From Stutzerimonas nitrititolerans (GTDB lineage: Bacteria > Pseudomonadota > Gammaproteobacteria > Pseudomonadales > Pseudomonadaceae), in assembly GCF_003696285.1 (NCBI RefSeq), contig NZ_RFFL01000003.1, forward strand, positions 1 through 64,000: a stretch of DNA of 64,000 nt, in the 5' to 3' direction. Below the pieces are notes generated by a model. The model was given only the letters and a program-made list of their open reading frames with translations. It was not told where the DNA came from and did no database searches. Both the position numbers and the translations under genes were made by a program. Below are positions 39,046 to 49,015 of the stretch, piece after piece (the stretch's first letter is position 1; every line of letters starts with the position of its first letter).

Positions 39046-41655
39046 TCAGATCTCTACAACCTGGATCTTGGCCTTCTCCGCGGATTCGCGGAACTCGGCG
39101 ATCTGGTCGAAGCTCAGGTAGCGATAGACATCGGCAGCCATGGTGTCGATCTCTTTCGCGTACTGCATGTACTCCTCGACGGTCGGCAGCTTGCCGATGA
39201 TCGAAGCGACCGATGCCAGTTCGGCAGAAGCCAGGTACACGTTGGTCGCATCGCCCAGACGGTTCGGGAAGTTACGGGTCGAGGTGGAGACTACGGTCGA
39301 ACCGGTCTGTACGCGGGCCTGGTTACCCATGCACAGCGAGCAGCCCGGCATTTCCATGCGCGCACCGGCCTTGCCGTAGATGCCGTAGTAGCCTTCCTCG
39401 GTCAGCTGGTGGGCGTCCATCTTGGTCGGCGGAGCCAGCCACAGACGGGTCGGAATGCCACCCTTGACCTTGTCCAGCAGCTTGCCGGCGGCGCGGAAGT
39501 GACCGATGTTGGTCATGCACGAACCGATGAAGACTTCGTCGATCTTCTCGCCGGCAACGGTGGAGAGCAGGCGGGCGTCGTCCGGGTCGTTCGGGGCGCA
39601 CAGAACCGGTTCCTTGACGTCGGCCAGATCGATTTCGATCACGGCGGCGTACTCGGCGTCCTTGTCGGCTTCCAGCAGGTGCGGCTTGGCCAGCCAGGCT
39701 TCCATCGCCTGGGCACGACGCTCCAGAGTGCGAGGGTCGCCGTAGCCTTCGCTGATCATCCAGCGCAGCAGGGTGATGTTGGAGCGCAGGTACTCGGCAA
39801 TCGCCTCTTCCGGCAGCTTGATGGTGCAGCCGGCAGCGGAACGTTCGGCGGAGGCGTCGGACAGCTCGAAAGCCTGCTCGACGGTCAGGCCGCTCAGACC
39901 TTCGATCTCGAGAATGCGGCCGGAGAAGATGTTCTTCTTGCCTTTCTTCTCGACGGTCAGCAGGCCTTCCTGGATGGCGTAGTAGGGGATGGCATGAACC
40001 AGGTCACGCAGCGTGATGCCAGGCTGCATTTCGCCCTTGAAGCGCACCAGTACCGATTCCGGCATGTCCAGTGGCATGACGCCGGTGGCTGCAGCGAAGG
40101 CAACCAGGCCGGAACCGGCCGGGAAGGAAATGCCCATCGGGAAGCGGGTGTGCGAGTCGCCACCGGTACCGACGGTGTCGGGCAGCAGCATGCGGTTCAG
40201 CCAGCTGTGGATGATGCCGTCGCCCGGACGCAGGGACACGCCGCCACGGTTCTGGATGAAGTCCGGCAGGGTGTGATGGGTGGTGACGTCGATCGGTTTC
40301 GGATAAGCGGCGGTGTGGCAGAAGGACTGCATCACCAGATCGGCGGAGAAGCCCAGGCACGCCAGGTCCTTCAGTTCGTCGCGGGTCATCGGGCCAGTGG
40401 TGTCCTGGGAGCCGACGGTAGTCATCTTGGGTTCGCAGTAGGTGCCTGGACGGATGCCCTGGCCTTCCGGCAGGCCGCAGGCACGACCGACCATCTTCTG
40501 CGCCAGGGTGAAGCCCTTGCCGCTGTCGGCCGGTGCTTCCGGCTTCTTGAACAGGGTGGACGGAGCCAGGCCCAGCTCGGCACGTGCCTTCTCGGTCAGG
40601 CCGCGACCGATGATCAGCGGAATGCGGCCGCCGGCGCGTACTTCGTCGAGCAGAACGTCGGTCTTCAGCGCGAAGGTGGTGACCAGCTCATCGCTGCCGT
40701 GGCGGCGAACTTCGCCCTTGTAGGGATACACGTCGATGACGTCGCCCATGGCCAGGTCGGTGCAGTCGAATTCGATCGGCAGGGCGCCGGCATCTTCCAT
40801 GGTGTTGTAGAAGATCGGGGCGATCTTGGTGCCGAAGCAGAAACCACCGGCGCGCTTGTTCGGTACGTTCGGGATGTCGTCGCCGAAGAACCACAGCACC
40901 GAGTTGGTGGCGGATTTGCGCGAGGAGCCGGTGCCGACCACGTCTCCCACGTAGGCGACCGGGAAGCCCTTGGCTTTCAGTTCTTCCATCTGCTTGATGG
41001 GGCCGACCGAGCCCGGAACGTCCGGGTTGATGCCGTCACGGGCCATCTTCAGCATGGCCAGGGCGTGCAGCGGGATGTCAGGGCGCGACCAGGCATCCGG
41101 GGCCGGGGACAGGTCGTCGGTGTTGGTTTCGCCGGTGACCTTGAATACGGACAGGGTGATCTTCTCGGCCAGCGCCGGACGGTTCTGGAACCACTCGCCA
41201 TCGGCCCAGGACTGCAGGACGGCTTTGGCGTTGGCATTGCCGGCCTTGGCTTTTTCGGCGACATCGTGGAAGGCGTCGAACATCAGCAGGGTGTGCTTGA
41301 GCTGTTCGGCGGTCACGCTTGCCAGTTCGGCATCGTCCAGCAGTTCGACCAGGGTGGCGATGTTGTAGCCGCCCTGCATGGTGCCCAGCAGTTCAACGGC
41401 GCGTTGCTTGCTGATCAGCGGGGAAGTGGTTTCGCCCTTGGCGATGGCGGAGAGGAAGCCGGCCTTTACGTAGGCGGCTTCGTCGACGCCTGCGGGCACG
41501 CGGTTGGTGATCAGATCAACCAGAAAGGCTTCTTCGCCGGCTGGCGGGTTTTTCAGCAGCTCGACCAGGCCTGCGGTCTGTTCGGCGTTCAGCGGCTGGG
41601 GCACGACGCCCTGGGCGGCACGCTCTTCTACGTGTTTGCGATAGGCTTCAAGCAC
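39046..41655 (-). CDS. acnB: Aconitate hydratase B
   Basis: An 869-residue bifunctional aconitase of the TCA cycle. The order is that of AcnB: N-terminal HEAT-like domain ([15 protein letters not shown]), the swivel domain, then the Fe-S catalytic domains with cysteines in [10 protein letters not shown] and [14 protein letters not shown] at 41655 is the preferred start: GAGGG lies 8 bases before it and it matches the P. aeruginosa N-terminus and length. ATG at 41670 or 41673 would add five or six residues. Confidence 0.94.
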   Translation of the reverse strand: MLEAYRKHVEERAAQGVVPQPLNAEQTAGLVELLKNPPAGEEAFLVDLITNRVPAGVDEAAYVKAGFLSAIAKGETTSPLISKQRAVELLGTMQGGYNIATLVELLDDAELASVTAEQLKHTLLMFDAFHDVAEKAKAGNANAKAVLQSWADGEWFQNRPALAEKITLSVFKVTGETNTDDLSPAPDAWSRPDIPLHALAMLKMARDGINPDVPGSVGPIKQMEELKAKGFPVAYVGDVVGTGSSRKSATNSVLWFFGDDIPNVPNKRAGGFCFGTKIAPIFYNTMEDAGALPIEFDCTDLAMGDVIDVYPYKGEVRRHGSDELVTTFALKTDVLLDEVRAGGRIPLIIGRGLTEKARAELGLAPSTLFKKPEAPADSGKGFTLAQKMVGRACGLPEGQGIRPGTYCEPKMTTVGSQDTTGPMTRDELKDLACLGFSADLVMQSFCHTAAYPKPIDVTTHHTLPDFIQNRGGVSLRPGDGIIHSWLNRMLLPDTVGTGGDSHTRFPMGISFPAGSGLVAFAAATGVMPLDMPESVLVRFKGEMQPGITLRDLVHAIPYYAIQEGLLTVEKKGKKNIFSGRILEIEGLSGLTVEQAFELSDASAERSAAGCTIKLPEEAIAEYLRSNITLLRWMISEGYGDPRTLERRAQAMEAWLAKPHLLEADKDAEYAAVIEIDLADVKEPVLCAPNDPDDARLLSTVAGEKIDEVFIGSCMTNIGHFRAAGKLLDKVKGGIPTRLWLAPPTKMDAHQLTEEGYYGIYGKAGARMEMPGCSLCMGNQARVQTGSTVVSTSTRNFPNRLGDATNVYLASAELASVASIIGKLPTVEEYMQYAKEIDTMAADVYRYLSFDQIAEFRESAEKAKIQVVEI

Positions 41656-42197
41656 AGTTTTTACCCTCATCATTGGTCCCTTGGGTGTTTCGGGACGCGC
41701 ATCCGGAAGCTGTTTTCAAAGTTTTACGCCGGCTGAGGGTGGTTGTACGGAGAAGGGGCCGTACAACCAACTGACAGACCGCTGAAAAATGACTGCGCAT
41801 GATTTGTGGCCTCGAAATCCGGCCCCGCAGCACGCCCATCGCAATGGTTGCATGAGGTTGTCCGGGGTTGAATTCGTCCTGTCTGGCCTGCCGCACGCTA
41901 CATTTTTCAACGACCTGTCGATGACCGGTTCAACTGTGCTCGTGACGCTTTGAAAACAGCTTCATCTGGATCGTGGCGCCGAAAACGGCGGGCCGATTCT
42001 ACTGGAACGGCCCTGTAAAGTTAAGCCGGACGCCGTGGCGGCCTGGCTCTGTGGTTCGGCGCGACGAATGCCGGATCTCCCACGATGCAGTGTTTATGCG
42101 GCCTCCGGGGCTGCTGCGACTAGGGAAGTCCGCGATGCGGGTGACCCGGCTAGGACAAAAGTCTAAGATGCGCGACCGGCTCCCTGGCATCTGTCTC
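41656..42197. other. Gene-free gap between acnB and the DUF1289 gene
   Basis: About 540 bases with no convincing gene. It is taken up by nested inverted repeats (41706-41963) and a stretch before the DUF1289 start with no clear promoter boxes. Reading frames crossing it lack family-like sequence. Confidence 0.5.
41706..41963. repeat. Nested inverted repeats upstream of acnB
   Basis: Outer pair: GAAGCTGTTTTCAAAG at 41706-41721 and its exact inverse at 41948-41963. Inner pair: GACAGACCGCTGAAAAATG (41773-41791) against 41901-41919 at 16 of 19 positions. Between them is a perfect 10-bp hairpin, GGTTGTACGG (41741-41750) with CCGTACAACC (41759-41768). The structure looks like one small repeat element inside another. 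It lies in the acnB promoter region. Confidence 0.65.
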
Positions 42198-42665
42198 ATG
42201 TCTGACCAACGCATCAAAACTCCCTGCATAGGACGCTGTTCGACCGTGTACGGCGACCTGGTCTGTCGCGGCTGCAAGCGTTTTCACCATGAGGTGGTGA
42301 ACTGGAATGTCTACGACGAAGCCGCCAAACGCTCGGTCTGGCAACGTCTGGAGGTGCTCCTGGTGCAGGTGATGGTTGGCAAGCTCGAGGTTTTCGATGC
42401 CCCTCGGCTTCGTCAGCAGCTCGAAGCGCGGCAGATCCGCTTCGTTGCCGAGCAGTCGCCCTATTGCTGGGCTTACCAGCTGATCGCGCGCGGCGCGCGT
42501 GTCATCCAGCAGCTCGAGGCGTATGGCGTGGCGTTGTTGCCGGAGTTTCGTGAATGGTCGCTGCTACAGCTTCGTGACGCCATCGACCAGGAATACTTCC
42601 TGCTCTCGCGGGCTCACTACGATCGATACATCGCACCGGAATTCGTGGTGGGAGAGGCTCGTTGA
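42198..42665 (+). CDS. DUF1289 domain protein
   Basis: A 155-residue protein. The N-terminal DUF1289 motif (TPCIGRCSTVYGDLVCRGC) has four cysteines that probably bind a metal, followed by RFHHEVVNWN. The C-terminal two thirds are alpha-helical with no motif I recognise. A homologue sits next to acnB in P. aeruginosa, from memory. The ATG at 42198 is chosen because the conserved domain begins there; the ribosome site is weak. Confidence 0.8.
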   Translation: MSDQRIKTPCIGRCSTVYGDLVCRGCKRFHHEVVNWNVYDEAAKRSVWQRLEVLLVQVMVGKLEVFDAPRLRQQLEARQIRFVAEQSPYCWAYQLIARGARVIQQLEAYGVALLPEFREWSLLQLRDAIDQEYFLLSRAHYDRYIAPEFVVGEAR

Positions 42666-42671
42666 GAAGGC

Positions 42672-42699
42672 GCTGCAGGGCTTGCCTTCGCCCTGCAGC
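42672..42699. terminator. Bidirectional terminator between DUF1289 gene and usp
   Basis: GCTGCAGGGC (42672-42681), 8-base loop, GCCCTGCAGC (42690-42699) then TTCTT. Confidence 0.75.
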
Positions 42700-42707
42700 T
42701 TCTTGAG

Positions 42708-43571
42708 TCACCGGCGGGACACCAGATCCTCGAGGTGCTCGATGATGTCGTCGGGCTTCAACACCAGAACGTCGCTCTCCAGTGCATCCAGTACGACCTC
42801 GGCGGTATTGCCCATGAGCGCACCGGAGAAACCGGAACGCGCCACGGTACCGATGACCGTGACCACGGCGTCGATCCGGCTGCAGACACGAGGAATCAGT
42901 GCATCGGCGGGGCCTTCTTCGATATGCAGCTGGGCATCGGGGATGTCGAATTCAGCCTGGAACTGCTTGCAGGCCTCGCGATAGCGCGCCTCGATGGTTT
43001 CCTTGAGCTGGAAGGTCGGGTCTGCGGTGGAAAGCATCGGTGAAGGGTGCGCGCTGATGACGTGCAGCTTGCCGCCGGCCAGCGCGGCAATGTCGAAACC
43101 GTGATTGACGATGCTCGCATGCAGGGTACGGTGTTCGAGGTCGGCGTTGCCGACGTCCACTGCCGCGAGGATATTGCCGCCGGTCCAGGGACCGTCGGTC
43201 TTGACCATCAGGACCGGGCAGGGGCAGTAGCGCAGCAGTTTCCAGTCCTCGGGCGTCAGCAGGGCGCGCTTGAGTGCGTTGTCGGGCACGTGCTGCTTGA
43301 TCACCAGGCCGCAGCCTTCGGCTTGTTGCACCTGGATGATGGTCTGATGGAGGCTGTCGTGCCAGGCCTGCTGAGAGTTGACGGTATGGCCCTGGTTGCC
43401 GAGCTGTTCGCACAGGCTGTCGAGGTGGGCGCCGTGATCCTCCTTGCCGTCGCAGACCAGCAGATGCAGGCGGGACTGGCTGACGCTCGAAATCAGGCGG
43501 GCGCGTTTGAGTGCCAGGTCATCGGGCTGTTTTGGGTCGATTACCACCAGGATGCAGCGAATGGCTTGCAT
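42708..43571 (-). CDS. Tandem universal stress protein (UspE-type)
   Basis: A 287-residue protein with two Usp folds. The C-terminal one carries the ATP-binding G-x2-G-x9-G-T type motif in GTVARSGFSGALMGNTAEVV; the N-terminal one is degenerate. The P. aeruginosa gene at the same place between acnB and lpxH belongs to the Usp proteins needed for anaerobic survival. An Anr-type promoter is visible upstream, in agreement. Confidence 0.88.
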   Translation of the reverse strand: MQAIRCILVVIDPKQPDDLALKRARLISSVSQSRLHLLVCDGKEDHGAHLDSLCEQLGNQGHTVNSQQAWHDSLHQTIIQVQQAEGCGLVIKQHVPDNALKRALLTPEDWKLLRYCPCPVLMVKTDGPWTGGNILAAVDVGNADLEHRTLHASIVNHGFDIAALAGGKLHVISAHPSPMLSTADPTFQLKETIEARYREACKQFQAEFDIPDAQLHIEEGPADALIPRVCSRIDAVVTVIGTVARSGFSGALMGNTAEVVLDALESDVLVLKPDDIIEHLEDLVSRR

Positions 43572-43604
43572 GATCGGCTCCGTTTACTGATTTCAGATTG
43601 AATG

Positions 43605-43646
43605 ACTATAGACGGACCCGTGCGCTGGATGCGTGACCTATATCAA
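43605..43646 (-). promoter_or_regulatory. Anr/FNR-type class II promoter of the usp gene
   Basis: On the minus strand TTGATATAGGTCAC (43646-43633) fits TTGAT-N4-ATCAA closely. A TATAGT -10 hexamer lies at 43610-43605. The box centre is 34.5 bases from the far edge of the -10, giving -41.5 from a start near 43598, the same geometry as at arcD. Confidence 0.8.
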
Positions 43647-43742
43647 GCGTGCTATCCGGTTGGTGCGCCAGTCGTATAATGCCGGCGCTCGCGGCGGGGC
43701 CTGCTCCGCTTCACTCTCTCTCTTTGATAGCAAGACTTTGCC

Positions 43743-44348
43743 ATGCTCCCCGAACTGAATGAATTTCTTGGCTGCGCCACGCCGCCGGCCTGGGTCGACG
43801 CTGCGCTGGCGAATCAGGACGTAATGCTGATCGATCACGGCAACTGCGAGAAGAAAGCCGCTGGCGCGGCCTTTCAGCTGATGTTCCGTTATGTCGACAA
43901 GCCGGACCTGCAGAACAAGATGTCGCGTCTGGCGCGAGAAGAGTTGCGGCATTTCGAACAGGTGCTGTCGATCATTCGCAAGCGAGGCATCACGCTGCGC
44001 AACGTCGGCTCGTCACGTTATGCCGCCGGCCTGCGCGAACTGGTGCGCAACCACGAGCCCTATCGGCTCACCGATACGCTGGTGATCGGCGCCTTCATCG
44101 AGGCGCGTTCATGCGAGCGCTTCGCGATGCTGGTGCCGCATCTGGACGAGGAACTGGGCAAGTTCTATCACGGCTTGCTCAAGTCCGAGGCCCGGCACTT
44201 CCAGGATTACCTGAAACTGGCCTATCTCTACGGCGAGGCCGCGGATATAGACGCCACCATCGTCAGGGTGCGCGAGCGTGAGCGAGAACTGATCGAAAGC
44301 GCCGACACGGAGTTTCGCTTCCACAGCGGCATTCCCGAAGCGGCCTGA
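43743..44348 (+). CDS. miaE: tRNA-(ms2io6A) hydroxylase
   Basis: A 201-residue non-haem di-iron monooxygenase that hydroxylates the isopentenyl group of ms2i6A at tRNA position 37. Di-iron ligands are visible in the helices with CEKKAAGAAF, REELRHFEQV, EARSCERF and SEARHFQDY (E-x2-H patterns). A TATAAT -10 lies at 43675-43680. Its stop directly abuts the stop of lpxH on the other strand. Confidence 0.92.
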   Translation: MLPELNEFLGCATPPAWVDAALANQDVMLIDHGNCEKKAAGAAFQLMFRYVDKPDLQNKMSRLAREELRHFEQVLSIIRKRGITLRNVGSSRYAAGLRELVRNHEPYRLTDTLVIGAFIEARSCERFAMLVPHLDEELGKFYHGLLKSEARHFQDYLKLAYLYGEAADIDATIVRVRERERELIESADTEFRFHSGIPEAA

Positions 44349-45071
44349 TCAGTCGAGATCGAAAGGCGCCTGGTGCAGGCCCGACTCGTCGATCTGCAAG
44401 GCCCACCCCTGTCGATCCCAGTCGCCCAGCACGATGCGCCGTGCGGCCTGGCCATCGATCTGTAGCGGATGAGTCGCCGGGCGGTGGGTGTGGCCATGGA
44501 TCAGAGTGCGGACCCTGTGCTTGCGCAACACCCTGATCACTTCGCCGGGGGTCACGTCGACGATGTCGCTGGCTTTCATCCGCGTTTCTTCCCTGCTGGT
44601 CGACCGCAGTCTCTGCGCCAGCTTCTGCCGCCTGGCAAGGGAGAGGTGATGCAGGATGAAAAGGCTGAGCGGATTGCGCAGCAGACGGCGCAGGCGCATG
44701 TAGCCTTCGTCCCGGGTGCACAGGCTGTCGCCGTGCATCAGCAATACGCGCTCGCCGCCGAACGTGGCGATGTGCGGGTCGGAAAGCAGCGTGCAGCCGG
44801 CCTCTTTGCAGAACGCCTGGCCGATCATGAAGTCGCGGTTGCCATGCATCAGATAGAGGCGGGTTCCGCTTTCGCTCAGGGCGCGCAAGGCCGCGGCGAT
44901 CTGGTGCTGGTAGGGCGTCATGCCGTCATCGCCGAACCACACCTCGAAAAAGTCGCCGAGAATGTAGAGCGCTTCGGCCTCTGACGCGCGCGTCTCGAGA
45001 AAACGGAGAAACGCCCGGGTGATGTCCGGGCGTTGCTCTTCGAGATGCAGATCGGAGATCAGCAGGATCAA
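44349..45071 (-). CDS. lpxH: UDP-2,3-diacylglucosamine diphosphatase
   Basis: A 240-residue metallophosphoesterase of lipid A synthesis, hydrolysing UDP-2,3-diacylglucosamine to lipid X and UMP at the inner membrane. Metal ligands are seen in ISDLHL, GDFFE, HGNRD, HGD and HGHTHRP. It follows ppiB by 6 bases, so the two are co-transcribed. Confidence 0.95.
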   Translation of the reverse strand: MILLISDLHLEEQRPDITRAFLRFLETRASEAEALYILGDFFEVWFGDDGMTPYQHQIAAALRALSESGTRLYLMHGNRDFMIGQAFCKEAGCTLLSDPHIATFGGERVLLMHGDSLCTRDEGYMRLRRLLRNPLSLFILHHLSLARRQKLAQRLRSTSREETRMKASDIVDVTPGEVIRVLRKHRVRTLIHGHTHRPATHPLQIDGQAARRIVLGDWDRQGWALQIDESGLHQAPFDLD

Positions 45072-45077
45072 CGAGGC

Positions 45078-45572
45078 TTACTCGACGATCTCGGCCTTTT
45101 CGATGATGACGTCATCCACCGGAACGTCCTGATGACCGGATTTCATGGTGGTGGAAACGCCCTTGATCTTCTCGACCACGTCCATGCCTTCGACCACTTC
45201 ACCGAACACTGCATAGCCCCAGCCCTGCACGGTCGGTGCGGTGTGATCCAGGAAATCGTTGTCCTTGACGTTGATGAAGAACTGCGCGGATGCCGAGTGC
45301 GGCTCCATGGTACGCGCCATCGCCAGAGTGCCGGTCTTGTTGGAAAGGCCGTTGTTGGCTTCGTTCTTGATGGGCGCGCGGGTGGTCTTCTGCTTCATGC
45401 CCGGCTCGAAACCACCGCCCTGGATCATGAAGTTGCTGATCACACGATGGAAGACGGTGCCGTCGTAGTGGCCGCTCTTGACGTATTCCTTGAAGTTGGC
45501 CGTGGTTTCCGGCGCCTTGTCTTCGAACAGTTCGACGCTGATGACGCCATGGTTGGTATGCAGCTTGATCAT
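45078..45572 (-). CDS. ppiB: Cytoplasmic peptidyl-prolyl cis-trans isomerase B (cyclophilin)
   Basis: A 164-residue cyclophilin without signal peptide. The active-site region [15 protein letters not shown], and SASAQFFIN further on, are typical. The ATG at 45572 gives the standard length; sequence upstream in the same frame is non-coding in character. First gene of the ppiB-lpxH pair, divergent from glnS. Confidence 0.95.
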   Translation of the reverse strand: MIKLHTNHGVISVELFEDKAPETTANFKEYVKSGHYDGTVFHRVISNFMIQGGGFEPGMKQKTTRAPIKNEANNGLSNKTGTLAMARTMEPHSASAQFFINVKDNDFLDHTAPTVQGWGYAVFGEVVEGMDVVEKIKGVSTTMKSGHQDVPVDDVIIEKAEIVE

Positions 45573-45768
45573 TGGAACAATCCTTATGGGGGAGGGGCGC
45601 GACAGGATCACCGCCGCGATTACCGAATGCATGTTGCCCGTGACAGACGCGATCCGGCGGCGGGCGCTTTGCTCTGTCAGGGGGTTGACGGGTCCGCTAT
45701 GATAGGCGCTTTGATTTGGCCGGCCTACCCTCTCTAGAGCCGCACACTCGCAGATCGTTAAGGACACC

Positions 45769-47436
45769 ATGAGCAAGCCTGAGACTACCGTCGCCACCAA
45801 TTTTCTCCGCCCGATCGTCCAGGCCGACCTGGATTCGGGCAAGCATGCCAGCATCGTCACGCGCTTTCCGCCCGAGCCCAACGGCTACCTGCACATTGGC
45901 CATGCCAAGTCGATCTGCCTGAACTTCGGCCTGGCCAAGGAATTCGGCGGCGTATGCAACCTGCGTTTCGACGACACCAACCCGGCCAAGGAAGACCAGG
46001 AATACATCGACGCGATCAAGAGCGACGTGCAGTGGCTGGGCTTCCAGTGGGCCGGTGAAGAGCGCTATGCCTCCGACTATTTCGACCAGTTGCATGCATG
46101 GGCCATCCACCTGATCGAGGCGGGCAAGGCCTACGTCTGCGACCTGACGCCCGAGCAGGCGCGTGAATACCGCGGCAGCCTGACCGAACCGGGCCAGAAC
46201 AGCCCGTTCCGCGAGCGTTCCGCCGAAGAGAACCTGGATCTGTTTGCACGCATGAAGGCCGGCGAATTCCCCGACGGCGCTCGTGCGCTGCGGGCGAAGA
46301 TCGACATGGCTTCGCCGAACATGAACCTGCGCGACCCGATCCTGTACCGCATCCGTCACGCCCATCATCACCAGACCGGCGACAAGTGGTGCATCTACCC
46401 CAGCTATGACTTCACCCATGGCCAGTCGGACGCCATCGAGGGCATCACTCACTCGATCTGCACCCTGGAGTTCGAGGACCATCGTCCGCTCTACGAATGG
46501 TTCCTGGACAACCTGCCGGTGCCGGCCAAACCGCGCCAATACGAATTCGCCCGTCTCAACCTGAACTACACCATCACCAGCAAGCGCAAGCTCAAGCAAC
46601 TGGTCGACGAGAAGCACGTGAGTGGCTGGGACGATCCACGCATGTCGACGCTGTCGGGCTTCCGTCGCCGCGGCTATACGCCGGCGTCGATCCGCAACTT
46701 CTGCGACATGATCGGTGTGAACCGCGCTGGCGGCGTGGTGGATATCGGCATGCTGGAATTCGCCATCCGAGAGGATCTGGATGCCAACGCGGCGCGGGCC
46801 ATGTGCGTACTCAAGCCGCTGAAGGTGGTGATCACCAACTACCCGGAAGGCCAGGTTGAAAACCTCGAATTGCCGCGTCATCCCAAGCAGGACATGGGTG
46901 TGCGCGTCTTGCCGTTCAGCCGCGAGATCTATATCGATGCCAGCGACTTCGAAGAAGTCCCGCCGGCCGGCTTCAAGCGCCTGATTCCTGGTGGCGAAGT
47001 GCGCCTGCGCGGCAGCTACGTGATCCGCGCCGACGAGGCGGTGAAGGATGAACAAGGCAATATCGTCGAGCTGCGCTGCAGCTATGACGAGAACACCCTG
47101 GGCAGGAACCCCGAGGGCCGCAAGGTCAAGGGCGTGATCCACTGGGTGCCGGCTGCCGAGAGCGTCGAGTGCGAGGTGCGCCTGTACGACCGTCTGTTCC
47201 GCTCCGCCAATCCTGAGAAGGACGAGGAGGGCGGCAGCTTCCTCGACAACATCAACCCCGGATCGCTGGTGGTGCTCACCGGTTGCCGCGTCGAGCCGTC
47301 GCTGGCCAATGTCGTCTCGGAAGAGCGCTTCCAGTTCGAGCGCGAAGGCTACTTCGTTGCCGACCTGAAGGATTCGCAGCCCGGCAAGCCGGTGTTCAAC
47401 CGTACCGTCACCCTGCGCGACTCCTGGGGGCAATAA
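45769..47436 (+). CDS. glnS: Glutaminyl-tRNA synthetase
   Basis: A 555-residue class I synthetase charging tRNA-Gln. The HIGH motif ([12 protein letters not shown]) and the KMSKS-like [10 protein letters not shown] are present, with a C-terminal anticodon-binding beta-barrel. A TATGAT -10-like hexamer lies at 45698-45703. The next gene, cysS, is separated only by a palindromic repeat. Confidence 0.96.
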   Translation: MSKPETTVATNFLRPIVQADLDSGKHASIVTRFPPEPNGYLHIGHAKSICLNFGLAKEFGGVCNLRFDDTNPAKEDQEYIDAIKSDVQWLGFQWAGEERYASDYFDQLHAWAIHLIEAGKAYVCDLTPEQAREYRGSLTEPGQNSPFRERSAEENLDLFARMKAGEFPDGARALRAKIDMASPNMNLRDPILYRIRHAHHHQTGDKWCIYPSYDFTHGQSDAIEGITHSICTLEFEDHRPLYEWFLDNLPVPAKPRQYEFARLNLNYTITSKRKLKQLVDEKHVSGWDDPRMSTLSGFRRRGYTPASIRNFCDMIGVNRAGGVVDIGMLEFAIREDLDANAARAMCVLKPLKVVITNYPEGQVENLELPRHPKQDMGVRVLPFSREIYIDASDFEEVPPAGFKRLIPGGEVRLRGSYVIRADEAVKDEQGNIVELRCSYDENTLGRNPEGRKVKGVIHWVPAAESVECEVRLYDRLFRSANPEKDEEGGSFLDNINPGSLVVLTGCRVEPSLANVVSEERFQFEREGYFVADLKDSQPGKPVFNRTVTLRDSWGQ

Positions 47437-47568
47437 CGGCTGTCAAATTGCTGCGCTCGATCATGCTGTGTTGAAGCGGGGTTCGGAATGCTCATGTACT
47501 GCAGTACATTCCGCTTCCTCACCCCGCTTCGCCTTGCCTGATCTTCGCTCGCTGCTTTGAAAGCCGTT
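47435..47568. repeat. 134-bp imperfect palindrome between glnS and cysS
   Basis: Two 67-base arms meet at a perfect 16-bp palindrome ATGTACTGCAGTACAT (47494-47509). Outer arms begin AACGGCTGTCAAA and end in its near-inverse; GAAGCGGGG near 47474-47482 has an inverted partner (CCCCGCTTC). The element starts inside the glnS stop codon and ends 15 bases before cysS, so it would form a large hairpin in a glnS-cysS transcript. Confidence 0.75.
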
Positions 47569-47583
47569 CTTGAGGAATTAGAG

Positions 47584-48966
47584 ATGCTTTCCATCTACAA
47601 CACCCTGAGCAAGACCAAGGAAGCCTTCCAGCCGCTGGAAGGCAACCAGGTGCGCATGTATGTGTGCGGCATGACCGTCTATGACTTCTGCCACATCGGC
47701 CATGCACGAGTGATGGTGGCCTTCGACGTAGTCACCCGCTGGCTGCGCCAGCGCGGCTACGACGTCACCTACGTGCGCAACATCACCGATATCGACGACA
47801 AGATCATTCGGCGTGCCAATGAAAACGGCGAGCCGTTCGAGGCGCTGGTGGAGCGCATGATCGCCGCCATGCACGAGGACGAGGCGCGCCTCAACGTACT
47901 GCGCCCGGACGTCGAGCCGCGCGCTACGCAGCATATCGACGGTATGTTCGCGATGATCCAGACCCTGATCGACAAGGGTTACGCCTATGCGCCGGGTAAT
48001 GGCGACGTCTACTACCGCGTCGGCAAGTTCGTCGGCTACGGCAAGCTTTCGCGGCGCAGGATCGAGGACCTGAAGATCGGCGCACGCATCGAGGTCGACG
48101 AGGCCAAGGAAGACCCGCTGGATTTCGTTCTGTGGAAAGCCGCCAAGCCGGGCGAGCCCAGCTGGCAGTCGCCCTGGGGCGCCGGGCGGCCGGGCTGGCA
48201 CATCGAATGCTCGGTGATGTCCACCTGCTGCCTGGGCGAGACCTTCGATATCCATGGCGGCGGCCCGGATCTGGTGTTCCCCCACCACGAGAACGAGATC
48301 GCCCAGAGTGAGGCGGCCACCGGCAAGCAGTACGCCAATGCCTGGATGCACGCCGGTGCGGTGCGTGTGGACGGCGAGAAGATGTCCAAGTCCCTGGGTA
48401 ACTTCTTCACCATTCGCGAGGTGCTGGAAAAGTATCAGCCCGAAGTGGTGCGCTATCTGCTGGTGTCCAGCCATTACCGCAGCCCGATCAACTATTCCGA
48501 AGACAGTCTCAAGGAAGCCAAGGGCGCGCTGGAGCGCTTCTACACCGCGCTCAGGGGCTTGCCCGAGGTGGCCGCGGCCGGTGGCGAAAGTTTCGTCGAG
48601 CGCTTCGGCGCGGCGATGGATGATGACTTCAACTCACCGGAAGCCTGCGCGGTGCTGTTCGACATGGCACGCGAGATCAACCGTCTGCGCGAGGCTGATC
48701 CACAGGCCGCTGCGGCGCTGGCTGCGCGCCTGAAGGAGTTGGCTGGCGTGCTCGGCGTGCTGCAGATGAGTCCGGATGCCTTCCTGCAAGCCGGCGCCGA
48801 AGGCAAGGTCGATGCTGCCGAGGTCGAGGCCTTGATCGCGGCGCGCCTGCAGGCCCGCGCCGAGAAGAACTGGGCCGAGTCGGATCGTATCCGCGATCAG
48901 CTGACCGCCATGGGCGTGGTGCTGGAAGACGGCAAAGGTGGCACTACCTGGCGCTTGGCTGAATAA
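47584..48966 (+). CDS. cysS: Cysteinyl-tRNA synthetase
   Basis: A 460-residue class I synthetase. The HIGH motif in [17 protein letters not shown], the zinc Cys in ECSVMSTCC, and [10 protein letters not shown] are present. GAGG lies before the ATG at 47584; the length matches the family. Confidence 0.96.
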   Translation: MLSIYNTLSKTKEAFQPLEGNQVRMYVCGMTVYDFCHIGHARVMVAFDVVTRWLRQRGYDVTYVRNITDIDDKIIRRANENGEPFEALVERMIAAMHEDEARLNVLRPDVEPRATQHIDGMFAMIQTLIDKGYAYAPGNGDVYYRVGKFVGYGKLSRRRIEDLKIGARIEVDEAKEDPLDFVLWKAAKPGEPSWQSPWGAGRPGWHIECSVMSTCCLGETFDIHGGGPDLVFPHHENEIAQSEAATGKQYANAWMHAGAVRVDGEKMSKSLGNFFTIREVLEKYQPEVVRYLLVSSHYRSPINYSEDSLKEAKGALERFYTALRGLPEVAAAGGESFVERFGAAMDDDFNSPEACAVLFDMAREINRLREADPQAAAALAARLKELAGVLGVLQMSPDAFLQAGAEGKVDAAEVEALIAARLQARAEKNWAESDRIRDQLTAMGVVLEDGKGGTTWRLAE

Positions 48967-49015
48967 ACAGCGTTGCTCGAACTCCCGCGAGCTGACGCGC
49001 GCTTGGCGTGTGTAG

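Noticed and set aside
38557-41736. A 1059-codon plus-strand frame opposite acnB
   Set aside because: Shadow of acnB; it runs through the oprF terminator and two hairpins and has no conserved motif.
45661-45703. TTGACG (45685-45690) with TATGAT (45698-45703) as a glnS promoter
   Set aside because: The spacer is only 7 bases, so these cannot form one sigma-70 promoter; only the -10-like hexamer is mentioned under glnS.
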